Origin: Polyangiaceae bacterium
Lineage (GTDB): Bacteria; Myxococcota_A; Polyangia; Polyangiales; Polyangiaceae
Direction: 5' to 3'
DNA length: 64,000 bases
Assembly: GCA_025937835.1 (NCBI GenBank)
Contig: JAICQO010000022.1
Location: 1 to 64,000, forward strand
Positions 50,917-59,309 of this stretch are shown piece by piece (positions within the stretch are counted from its first letter, which is position 1; each line of letters opens with the position of its first letter). The notes beneath the pieces are model-generated. The model did no database searches, was not told the DNA's origin, and saw only the letters and a list, made by a program, of their open reading frames with translations. A program made the position numbers and the translations under genes.

Positions 50917-52785
50917 CTACGGCTTTTGCGCGACCACGATGATGCGCGGCGAGTGTTCACCGAAGAACACGCCGGGCACCGACGGATGGCCCGTGCACTC
51001 CGTCACCCTGAATCCGACGTCGTGGAGGAGCTTGCCGAGCTCGTGGAGGGAGTAGACGCGGATGGAGTAGGTGCACTCGCGGGTTCGGCCGTCGTCGAGG
51101 ATCACCGAGCGCTTGACGCGCAGGCGGCTGGTGATGAAGTCGAGGCTCATGTCGTCCATGCAAACGCAGCCTTCGCCTTCGTACCAGTTCTGGCTCGGGG
51201 ACTGAGACGCGGCGAAGTCGCGGTTGACGACGTCTACCAGGAACATGCCGCCGGGCTTGAGGGCGCGGAAGACGCGCTGGAGCACGGAGAGGTTCTTCTC
51301 TTCTTCGAAGTAGCCGAAGCTGGTGTTCCAGGAGAAGACGCCGTCGAACATGTCTTCGAAGGCCATCTCGCGCATGTCGCCCTGCATGAAGTTGATCTTC
51401 TGGGCGCGGGCCTGGGCAACGTCGGCGGCGAGGGAGAGCTGGTAGAGGGAGAGATCGTAACCGACCATCCCGTAGCCGCGCGCAGCGAGCTCGACGGCGT
51501 GGTGGCCCGCGCCGCAGGCCAGATCGAGCACGACGCCACCGGGGGCGATGCCGAGCGAGCTCTCGATGAAGTCGACTTCGCGCGCGACGTGGCTCGTGCT
51601 GGCCTTGGGAGCAGCGCGGATGAACTCTTCGCCGAACACGTCTTCCCACCACGGGCGGCGCTGGCGCTTCTTGGCCGTGGGGAGCGTCTTGCCGGGGGGC
51701 GTGGACTTGGTCGCGGTCTTGCGTCGCGGTGGAGGGGGCGGCTGCTTGCCGGCCTCGCCCTCGGTCGGAATGTCGGGCGGCGCTTCGTCGCCGGTGGGGC
51801 TGATCTCGGGAACGGGCGTGTCGGCTTCGATCTCGATCGGGGGGATCGAGATCGTCTCTTCACGCGCGGTGACCTCGGGCGCTGCAACTTCGGCGCGCAT
51901 CGGGGTCTGCGTGGAGTCCGGCGCGACGTCGGCGTCGGACAGCTCGACGGGCTCCGGCGTGAGGCGCTCGACGTACGGCGGCGTGTCGTCGTCGAAGTTG
52001 GCATCGGCCGGCTGTTCGAGCCCCGAAGCGAGCGCGTTCGGGAGGTCTACGTGGATCTCGATGTCTTGCTCGATGTCGGGTCCGACTTCGGGCGGATCGC
52101 TGACGGTCGGCGCGCCGACGGCGATGATCTTCATCGCCAGAATCGCAACCGAGGGCTTGGGAGGCTCGGGAGCTTGCGGCTCGGACGGGCCGTACGCCGA
52201 GTCGTAGGGCGCGGGGGGATTGCCGGCGGCCGGCGGAGGCGGCGCGATTTCGAGCGTCTGCGGCGCGGCCGCAGCGGGGGCCGCTGGCTGCGGCGGCTGC
52301 TGCGCGACCTCGAGGGCGGGCGGCGGGAACGACGGCGAGCGCGCGCGTGCGGAGCCCGCACTGCTGACGCCGACGACCGGAGACGGCTCACCGCGCACGG
52401 GCGACGCGGCGGGGCTCTGCGCGCTCGGCCGGTTGGAGCGCGAGATGAGCGGGATCGCGTTCTCGAGACTGACGGGCGCGGGAGGCGGGAGCGGGAAGGA
52501 TGGAACGCGTTCGCGCGGGCGCGGCGGATCGGAGACAGCGGCGCGCGGGCGCGGCGGATCGGAGCGGCCGTATGCGCCTTCGCTCGGGCGGGGCGCGGGC
52601 TGCTGATCGGCGGGGATCAGCGGCACGCGCGGCGCGGACGGAATGGAACCGCTGACCGGGTCTCCCGTGGCCACGCCGACGGAGTCGCGACGCGGCTTGG
52701 GCGGCGGCGTGAGTTTGAGTTCCTCGGCGGCGGCGTCGAGGTCGCTCGCGCGCAGAGTCTCGTCGGTGTCCTTCTCGCCCGTCAT
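50917..52785 (-). CDS. SAM-dependent methyltransferase with long disordered N-terminus
   Basis: A 622-residue protein from ATG 52785. Residues 1-375 are low complexity: Pro, Ala and acidic residues with no predicted fold (PPPAAGNPPAPYDSAYG). Residues 375-622 are a class I methyltransferase with SAM loop VLDLACGAGHHAVELA, an acidic strand end VGYDLS, and motif IV FDGVFSWNTSFGYF. Its start overlaps the stop of psd as ATGA, so they are translationally coupled. This suggests a role in phospholipid or envelope modification, but methylation of phosphatidylethanolamine is only a hypothesis; the acceptor is not evident from the sequence. Confidence 0.85.
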   Translation of the reverse strand: MTGEKDTDETLRASDLDAAAEELKLTPPPKPRRDSVGVATGDPVSGSIPSAPRVPLIPADQQPAPRPSEGAYGRSDPPRPRAAVSDPPRPRERVPSFPLPPPAPVSLENAIPLISRSNRPSAQSPAASPVRGEPSPVVGVSSAGSARARSPSFPPPALEVAQQPPQPAAPAAAAPQTLEIAPPPPAAGNPPAPYDSAYGPSEPQAPEPPKPSVAILAMKIIAVGAPTVSDPPEVGPDIEQDIEIHVDLPNALASGLEQPADANFDDDTPPYVERLTPEPVELSDADVAPDSTQTPMRAEVAAPEVTAREETISIPPIEIEADTPVPEISPTGDEAPPDIPTEGEAGKQPPPPPRRKTATKSTPPGKTLPTAKKRQRRPWWEDVFGEEFIRAAPKASTSHVAREVDFIESSLGIAPGGVVLDLACGAGHHAVELAARGYGMVGYDLSLYQLSLAADVAQARAQKINFMQGDMREMAFEDMFDGVFSWNTSFGYFEEEKNLSVLQRVFRALKPGGMFLVDVVNRDFAASQSPSQNWYEGEGCVCMDDMSLDFITSRLRVKRSVILDDGRTRECTYSIRVYSLHELGKLLHDVGFRVTECTGHPSVPGVFFGEHSPRIIVVAQKP

Positions 52786-53561
52786 GATTTGAGCAGGGAT
52801 TCGCCGTAGCGAATGCGTCCGAGCTTGCGCTCGATGTGCGTGCCGGGTTCGAGGAGCAACACGACCGTCGAACCGAGATGAAACATGCCGAGCTCGGCGC
52901 CGCGTTCGATCGCGAGCGGTGGCTCGAAGCGATGCAAACCGGGCGGGACGTCGGGCGCATCGATGCCCGTGACGGACATGCGGCCGACGATCACCGCGCC
53001 GACCATGACGGCCATCACGTGTCCGAGCCCTGGCGCATCGATCTGGATCGCCACGCGACTATTCTCCACGAAAAGTCGGGGGACGTGGCGCTCACCGATG
53101 GAATTGACGGGATAAAGATCGCCCGGGATGCCGCGCACGGTCACGATCTGCCCCGTGACCGGGGAGTGGACGCGATGGTAGTCCCCGGGTGCGAGGTAGA
53201 CGACGCCGAACTCGCCGCCGCGGTAACGATCGGCCAGGACCGGATCACCGATCAGGTCGCCCACGTCGTAGGGCCGGCCTTTGACCGAGATGCGCAGGCC
53301 CGGATCGATCGGACCGACCGAGGACAGACGGCCGTCCGCGGGGCTCACGACGGCGTCGCTGCTGACTTCACGAGCGCCCTCGCGCAGCTGGCGCGTGAAA
53401 AAGGCGTCGAAGCTGCAGTAACCGTCCGGACAATCCGCCGCTTCGTCCAGGTTCACACCGTAGGCACGGCTGTAGACGCGGACGATCTGGTCGGCGACGC
53501 TGCGAGGCAAGGTGCGGTCGCACAGGCGGCCGACGGCGCGGCTGATCCGAACGCGCGGCAA
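52782..53561 (-). CDS. psd: Phosphatidylserine decarboxylase
   Basis: At least 259 residues. The only in-frame start near 53561 is TTG; upstream codons look conserved but offer just CTG, so the start is uncertain. The enzyme makes phosphatidylethanolamine at the inner membrane. Self-cleavage motif LGST occurs in FHLGSTVVLLL, with Ser231 becoming the pyruvoyl group. Other marks are DAFFTRQL, SPADGRL and YLAPGDYHRVHSPVTG, with His in the catalytic region. The gene is the upstream member of a coupled pair with the methyltransferase gene (ATGA overlap). Confidence 0.95.
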   Translation of the reverse strand: MPRVRISRAVGRLCDRTLPRSVADQIVRVYSRAYGVNLDEAADCPDGYCSFDAFFTRQLREGAREVSSDAVVSPADGRLSSVGPIDPGLRISVKGRPYDVGDLIGDPVLADRYRGGEFGVVYLAPGDYHRVHSPVTGQIVTVRGIPGDLYPVNSIGERHVPRLFVENSRVAIQIDAPGLGHVMAVMVGAVIVGRMSVTGIDAPDVPPGLHRFEPPLAIERGAELGMFHLGSTVVLLLEPGTHIERKLGRIRYGESLLKS

Positions 53562-53739
53562 GGCGCGGAGCAGTTGGTGGGCGGTAAAAGAGGCGAGACT
53601 CAGCGGTCACTCCCGGAGCGCTACGAGGGCCTGATGCCCACCGGGAGAGCGGTGGTCTTTGTGGGCGGAACGAGCGCGGACAAATTTGCGATCACGATGC
53701 GAAATTGGCCCCCATCGTAGGCTTTTCGGGCCAGCCCGG

Positions 53740-55284
53740 TCAATGTCGGACGCGGTCGCGCGCTGCACGACAGAGTGCGCTACGGCTCGGGTCGGTCGGG
53801 AGTTTAGCCGTCGCGAGCTCGCCTTTCGGGGCGCGTTCGCCCTCGCACGCCACGTCCTCCGACAAGGGGTTCACGGCGATGCCCACGTCGAAGGCCTGCT
53901 CGGCCCCGGCAAGATCGCCCTGCGCCCGCAGGAAGCGACCGTGCAAGGCAAACCAGGCTCCGTAGACACTGTGAATTTCCGATAGCGTACCAAGGGCTTT
54001 TTGAGCCTCGGACTGGTTGCCGGCGTCGAGCTCGGCGCGCGCGACGCGGAACCGCAACGAGGGGTCCCGGAGCTCGGGCACGAGCACGGGCGAGATGACC
54101 TCGGCGGCCGAAGCGGCGCGGCCCTGCTCGAGCAACAGGTCCGAGAGGCGTGCGCGGCGGGCGGTGTCGCGCGTGAACGGGACCTGGGGCGGCCGGGCGC
54201 CCGGGGCGGGCTGCGGCGCCGCGGCCAAGTCTTTTTGCCAGGCGGCGTTCCATTCGGCGAGCGACCGGCCCGTGACGCTGCGCAGGGCCGGCTCCGCCGA
54301 GCGGGCGCCGATGCCCTTCAGGTCCGCGAGCAGCATGCGCAGCGCGGGCTCGCCCGCGTCTCTCAGGAAATAGCCGATGAAGCTCGTGACCTCGGCGAAG
54401 GCGATCGACGCGGCTTCCGGCGTCGGCAGCATCGCGATCGAGGGGCCGAGCTGATCGATGCCGATCGAGCGGCCGTTCTCGAGCGCGCGGCGAGCGACGG
54501 TGTCGGCCCAGGCGCGATCGTCGAACGGACGTTCGGCGCGCCAGCTCGACTCGAGGCGTTTGGCGAGCCCTTCCTGGAGCCAGAGCGGGGCGTAGTCGCG
54601 CGTGGCGCGCGTGACGATCAGGTGCGTGATCTCGTGAGCGAGCGTGTCTTCCCACGGGAAGCCGAGCGTCGCGGCACGCGGAGTGATCATGATCACGCGG
54701 CCCCAGCGCGCGACCGCGAGCGTGCCGGTGGTCTCGGCCGCCGCGACGGGCAACCCGGACACGGCCGAGAGCGAGTACTGATCGCGGACCAGGTCGATGC
54801 GCAGCGGGCGCGGCAGATCGACGCCGAGGGTGCGGGTGATCGCGTCGCGGGCACGCGCCGCGACGTCGAAGACGTAGGGAGCGAGGGCGCGGTCGGCGTC
54901 GTCTTGCAAGCGCAGCCAGATGCCGCGCGGCTGATCTTCCAGCACGAAGCCGGCCACGGTGGCGCGCGCGCAGCTCTCGGCCAGCGCGGCGAGATCCGCT
55001 CCCTCCCTGGTTTCGCGGAGATCGGGGCTGGCCAGCGTGGCGGTCGCGGCGTCGCAGTCGCCGCGGTAGATGGCGAGGCGCGCGCGTTCGAAGGAGAGCG
55101 AGCGCGATTCGCCACCCGCATCGGCGAGCAGTGCTTCGGCGCGCTTCACGTCGATTTCGGTGATGGCGTCGGAGACCTCGGCGACGCGGCTCTTGCCAGC
55201 GCCGAGCACCGACGCGGCGGGCAGCGCGACGAGCGCGGCGCCGAGAGACAGCGTCGCGGCGAACAGGCGAGGCGTGCGGATCAT
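53740..55284 (-). CDS. Exported HEXXH metallopeptidase with TPR region (peptidase MA-like)
   Basis: A 514-residue protein from ATG 55284. A signal peptide (FAATLSLGAALVALPAASVLG) is followed by a helical region. The metallopeptidase domain has HEITH (His217, Glu218, His221) followed by WLQEGLAKRLE, in which Glu supplies the third zinc ligand, as in the peptidase MA/gluzincin group. The C-terminal 150 residues contain TPR-like helices (ARRARLSDLLLEQGRAASAAEV and GTLSEIHSVYGAWFALHGRFL). It should act in the periplasm. Its start overlaps the upstream DUF4175-like gene by four bases (ATGA), so they form one operon. Confidence 0.88.
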   Translation of the reverse strand: MIRTPRLFAATLSLGAALVALPAASVLGAGKSRVAEVSDAITEIDVKRAEALLADAGGESRSLSFERARLAIYRGDCDAATATLASPDLRETREGADLAALAESCARATVAGFVLEDQPRGIWLRLQDDADRALAPYVFDVAARARDAITRTLGVDLPRPLRIDLVRDQYSLSAVSGLPVAAAETTGTLAVARWGRVIMITPRAATLGFPWEDTLAHEITHLIVTRATRDYAPLWLQEGLAKRLESSWRAERPFDDRAWADTVARRALENGRSIGIDQLGPSIAMLPTPEAASIAFAEVTSFIGYFLRDAGEPALRMLLADLKGIGARSAEPALRSVTGRSLAEWNAAWQKDLAAAPQPAPGARPPQVPFTRDTARRARLSDLLLEQGRAASAAEVISPVLVPELRDPSLRFRVARAELDAGNQSEAQKALGTLSEIHSVYGAWFALHGRFLRAQGDLAGAEQAFDVGIAVNPLSEDVACEGERAPKGELATAKLPTDPSRSALCRAARDRVRH

Positions 55285-58133
55285 TCGAGCAGGCCCTCTG
55301 CGTAGCGTTCGACGGCCGGGCTCAGGCGACCGCGCCGCTCTTTCGACAAGCCGTCGAGCACGCGCTTTCTGAACTCCGCCGCGCGCTCGGCTTGCTCCGC
55401 CGCGGGCACTTCGCCCGATTGAGCCGGCTTTCGCCCCTGCGAACCGTCACCGCTCTCCTGGTTCTGAGACGACTGGGGCTCGCTTTCGTCGGTGGTACGG
55501 CCCGAGCTCGAGCGCTCGAGCAATCGCTGGGCTTCGCGCTGGAGCTCGAGGCCGGCCTGGCCCCGGCCCGAAGCCAGCTCGCGCGCGGCGTCGCGCATCA
55601 CGCTCTCGGCGCGCTCGAGCGAGTCTTCGACGTCTTCCGGCAGGCGCGCCTCGCTGTGCGAGCCGCGGCCGGCGAGGTTCGAGGCGCGCTCGGCGAACTT
55701 GTCCTCGCGATCGGCGGCGTCGCTCAGGTCGCGCGCGGCGTTCTGTGCGGCCTTGTCGCGCAGCCGCTGCAGGGCTTGTTCGGCCCAGGCCAGGGCCTCG
55801 TCGAGCGGGCGTTTCGCGCCGTCGATCTCGTCGCGCTCGTTTCGATCCAGCCAGTCGTTGACGCGGTTGGGATCGGCCGCGAGGCGTTCGGCTTGATGGA
55901 TCTGATCCTTGGCGCTGCTGCCGTTGCCGACGGCGTCTTCCAGCGCGAGCCGCTCGAGGTTCTGCGCCATCGCGTTCATGTGCTCGCGCGCGAGCGCGGC
56001 GGCCGCGCGCGCCGAGCCCGCCTGCGCCCCAGTATTCGGCAAATCCTGGAGCGCCCTGCGCAGCTTGTCGGCCTGCTCTTTGGCTTCGGCCGCGAGCTCT
56101 TCGGCGCTCGCCGCCTGGTCGGCTTCTTCGAGCGAGCGCTCGACGCGCCGGATCTGCTCGGCGTGCTGCGCGGCGAGCTGCTCGAGCTCCTGCATCAGCT
56201 GGTCGAACTGCTTGTCGGCCTCCGACGCGGGCCCGGGGCTCTCGGCGCCCTTGCCGGATTCCACGTTGCCGCCCGCGGAGCCGAACGAGGGCGTGGGGCG
56301 GCGCAGCCGGCCAGCGAGGTGTCGCGCGACGAGCTCCACCTGACCGAGCGACTGAGCCGCCTCGGCCCGCCGGATGCGGCGGATCTCGCTCTCGGCCACG
56401 CTGCCGAGATCCGCGCCGAGCGCGCTCAGGCGGCGCAAATTCGCCGAGCCCTGGTCGAGCACGCCGAGCGCGAGGGCCACGCGCTCGAGGCCGCGGGAGC
56501 GCTTTTCGCTGCGAAGCGCGAGCCGGGCGCCGTCCGCGACCTCGTCCGCAGCGTCCGCGAGTCGCTTGGCGACCTCCGCCGCGTCGCGGGCGCCGAGGCC
56601 TCGCAGCGCGGCATCGAGCGCGAGCAGCACGTCCTCCGTGCGACGGCGCGAGACGTCCTTGGCCCGGAGCGCGCGCGCCTGACCGAGCACGAACGTCGAA
56701 AGGCCCGTAGACAACCGCGCCCCCGCGTAAGCGTTGCTCGTGACGGCGTCGAGCTTCTTCAACACCTCTGCGACGAGCTCCTTCTCGGCCTCCGCGCGCT
56801 GCTTGCGCTCGGCCGGCGGCAGGGCTTGCTTCTTCCGGCGCTCGGTTTCCATCTGCTGGTCGAGCAGAAGGACCAGGCTGTCCCGCGCCGACTCGAGCGC
56901 CGCGTAGCGCAGGCCCTCGGGCTCGCCGATCGCGGGCGGCAAGATCGTCACCGCCTGGCTCTTGCCCCAGCGTTCGCCCTTCGCCTTCTCGTTGTCGCGC
57001 GCCTCGATCGTGGCCACGACCGGCAAGAACATGCGGCGGAGGAAGGCGTCGCGCGCGTCGAGGGCGTGCGCGCCGCGCTCGCGCTTGGACTCGCCGTCGA
57101 GCTTCAGCAGCATGCGGCGCTCTTCCCTGGCCCCGGAGCGCAAGACGAGCTCCACACGCTCGAGGCCGTGGTCGTCCATGACCAGGTATTCGAACTCGAT
57201 GCGGTCGTGCTCCTTCAGAGACAGCGTGCGCGGCGCGCCCTCGAGCTCGATCTCGGGCACCGCGTCCTTCACGGGCACGAGCTCGAGCGCTTCCGGATCC
57301 AAGATCACGACGTCACCGAAGCGCGCCGCCACGCGCAGCGTCGCGGGCTCTTGCAGCTTCCAGCGAGCGACCACGCCGTCGGCGCCGTCGTCCACGAAAG
57401 AGACCTCGGTCTTGCCGTCCGTGAGCACCAGCCGGCGTCCTTCGCGGATCGGCTTGCCGCGCACCACGATCTGGCTACTTTCCGGGAGCTGCGCGGCGCC
57501 CCAGGGCAGGATGGCCTGCTCGGTGGCGCGCAAATAGGCGGGTGGTTGCACGGTGACGCGCAGCGCTTCGAGCCAGCTCAAGGGTATCGGTGCGACGCCG
57601 CGGCGCGCGACCAACACGTCGAAGCCCTCGAACACGCGCATCGGCTCGACGGCGACGGCCACGAAGGCGGCGCTCACGAGCGCGAGCGACACGAACGCGA
57701 GACGGGCACCGCGGCGCCGCGCCTCGGCCGTCACGCGCTCTACCGAGACTTTATCGAGCACGCGCGCAAAGTGCGCGCGCGCGAGCTCGGGCGAGCCCGC
57801 GGTGGGATCCGTCTCCGTGCGCGTCGATAGCGCCTCGGCACGCAGCGCTCGGGCGCCGAGCTCCGGCTCGATCGGCACGAGGATGCGGCGGATCGCGCCG
57901 CGTTGCGTGGAGAGCGCGCGGCGCTCGCGCAAGAGCAGCGAGATACCGAGCACGAGCCCGAACAGCAACAGCGCCGCAGCCGAGGCCCGCGCCGGCAGCG
58001 TTCCGCGCCAGGCGAGGTGGGCCGCGGCGATCGCCGCCGCGAATGCGAGCGAGAGGCACAAGCGCCGCAACCGGTTGCCGACGTGCTCGTGCCAGAGCGC
58101 CGTCCATCGCAAAATCCGGCTCGGTTCGGCCAC
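55281..58133 (-). CDS. DUF4175-like large membrane protein
   Basis: A 950-residue protein from a GTG at 58133. Two or three hydrophobic segments occupy residues 25-75 and 150-170, and a beta-rich region lies around residues 200-400. The last 500 residues are almost wholly helical and charged, with long coiled-coil stretches rich in Arg, Glu and Ala (QLMQELEQLAAQHAEQIRRVE) and a Gln/Ser tail. This is the DUF4175 plan. The coiled tail would be in the periplasm or cytoplasm depending on topology. It is coupled to the metallopeptidase gene downstream (ATGA). DUF4175 proteins are often near MoxR/DUF58 operons, but none is seen here. Function unknown. Confidence 0.8.
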   Translation of the reverse strand: MAEPSRILRWTALWHEHVGNRLRRLCLSLAFAAAIAAAHLAWRGTLPARASAAALLLFGLVLGISLLLRERRALSTQRGAIRRILVPIEPELGARALRAEALSTRTETDPTAGSPELARAHFARVLDKVSVERVTAEARRRGARLAFVSLALVSAAFVAVAVEPMRVFEGFDVLVARRGVAPIPLSWLEALRVTVQPPAYLRATEQAILPWGAAQLPESSQIVVRGKPIREGRRLVLTDGKTEVSFVDDGADGVVARWKLQEPATLRVAARFGDVVILDPEALELVPVKDAVPEIELEGAPRTLSLKEHDRIEFEYLVMDDHGLERVELVLRSGAREERRMLLKLDGESKRERGAHALDARDAFLRRMFLPVVATIEARDNEKAKGERWGKSQAVTILPPAIGEPEGLRYAALESARDSLVLLLDQQMETERRKKQALPPAERKQRAEAEKELVAEVLKKLDAVTSNAYAGARLSTGLSTFVLGQARALRAKDVSRRRTEDVLLALDAALRGLGARDAAEVAKRLADAADEVADGARLALRSEKRSRGLERVALALGVLDQGSANLRRLSALGADLGSVAESEIRRIRRAEAAQSLGQVELVARHLAGRLRRPTPSFGSAGGNVESGKGAESPGPASEADKQFDQLMQELEQLAAQHAEQIRRVERSLEEADQAASAEELAAEAKEQADKLRRALQDLPNTGAQAGSARAAAALAREHMNAMAQNLERLALEDAVGNGSSAKDQIHQAERLAADPNRVNDWLDRNERDEIDGAKRPLDEALAWAEQALQRLRDKAAQNAARDLSDAADREDKFAERASNLAGRGSHSEARLPEDVEDSLERAESVMRDAARELASGRGQAGLELQREAQRLLERSSSGRTTDESEPQSSQNQESGDGSQGRKPAQSGEVPAAEQAERAAEFRKRVLDGLSKERRGRLSPAVERYAEGLLE

Positions 58134-58199
58134 GGCCGTAGCCTTGCAGCTGGTGACGAGGCGGACAAGCGGGCGGCAGCGCGGCCCGCGGGCGCGCGC

Positions 58200-59216
58200 T
58201 CAGAACTTGCCGGCCAGCACGGCCGAGCCCGGGCCGAGCCGCAGCGACAGCGCCGACTCCCGCGGCTTCTGCCTCGGCGCGGTCAACAGCAGCACGGCGC
58301 CGCCGGCCGCGAGCGCGCCGCCAGCGACGAAGCCGATGGTCGAGAGCGAGCGCATGCGGTTGTACGAGTCCACGTCGCCGCTGCTCGGGCCGCCGTCGCT
58401 CGGACAGCGTCCGTCGTCGCAGCCCTCGTCTTTCAGAGCGCTCCACTTGCCAGCGGCGATCACGCCCGTGACGCCGCCGAACACCGCGGCGGCCCCTCCG
58501 CCGATCAACAGCGCGTAGCCCACGGTCCGCTGGCCGCTACCCGTGCGGCCGCTGTCGGCGGGCGGAACGCTGACGGCGGAAACCACCGGGGCCGGAGCGA
58601 CGGGCGCGGGCGGCGCGACCGGCGCCGGTTCGGCGAAGTGCAGCACCAGCGTCTCGTGCTGCCCTTCCTGCAGGGTGACTTCCCCCGTCTGCAGGTCCTT
58701 CCCGCGCCGGGCCTCGACCACGTGGCGGCCTGGATTCAGCGACAGCTGCTCGCCGACCAGCGGGGTCGATAGCGGCCGCCCGCCGAGCATCACCGTGGTT
58801 TCGGACGGCGTGGCGCCCTCGAGCCGGACGACCAGGCTCGGGATGCGCGCGGCGAGCTCGTCGAGCTCGACCTTGGCCTCGGCCTGCGACTGCTGTTGCA
58901 CGTCGATGTCGCCACCGGAAACCTCGAGCGTCGTGACCTCCAGGTAGCGGCCGGACGCTTCGACGAGCTTGCCGAGCTTCACGAGTGCGCGCGCGGACCA
59001 CAAGCCGAGCGACGGAACCCGGAGCACGGTGTAGGCCTTTTCGAGACGGTCGCTCGCGGTCTCGAAGTCACCCCGCTGAAACGCTTCTACCCCCGAGTAC
59101 CCGAGCGCGCGGGCTGCACCACGGGTCACGTCGTCGCTCGGCTGAGCACTGGCCGGGCCTGGTGGGAAGCACACACACCAGGCGATGAGGACGACTCGGA
59201 CCCACCTGCCTCGCAT
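58200..59216 (-). CDS. Exported TPR/PEGA-like protein beside a kinase
   Basis: From ATG 59216 the protein has 338 residues. A signal peptide (RVVLIAWCVCFPPGPASAQ) precedes a TPR-like helical segment (GVEAFQRGDFETASDRLEKAY). A PEGA-like region (LVVRLEGATPSETTVMLGG, then LNPGRHVVEARRG) and a Pro/Ala linker follow. Two hydrophobic helices come last (VGYALLIGGGAAAVFGGVTG and TIGFVAGGALAAGGAVLLL), with a Cys pair in the loop between. The order matches the protein at 32897. It is divergent from the kinase at 59310 with 93 bases between, so they may be co-regulated. Confidence 0.85.
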   Translation of the reverse strand: MRGRWVRVVLIAWCVCFPPGPASAQPSDDVTRGAARALGYSGVEAFQRGDFETASDRLEKAYTVLRVPSLGLWSARALVKLGKLVEASGRYLEVTTLEVSGGDIDVQQQSQAEAKVELDELAARIPSLVVRLEGATPSETTVMLGGRPLSTPLVGEQLSLNPGRHVVEARRGKDLQTGEVTLQEGQHETLVLHFAEPAPVAPPAPVAPAPVVSAVSVPPADSGRTGSGQRTVGYALLIGGGAAAVFGGVTGVIAAGKWSALKDEGCDDGRCPSDGGPSSGDVDSYNRMRSLSTIGFVAGGALAAGGAVLLLTAPRQKPRESALSLRLGPGSAVLAGKF

Positions 59217-59309
59217 CGCGTGATTCAACTTCTTTTCTCGCGGATTCGCAAGGGTTTGCGGTGCTTGTGGTTTGCTCCGTCCGGGCAAACCTCGTACTCT
59301 CGGTGAGAC

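Noticed and set aside
55392-57830. An 812-codon open frame on the plus strand
   Set aside because: It is antisense to the DUF4175-like gene, is extremely rich in Arg/Leu/Ala, lacks any domain pattern, and arises from the strong third-position GC of the real gene.
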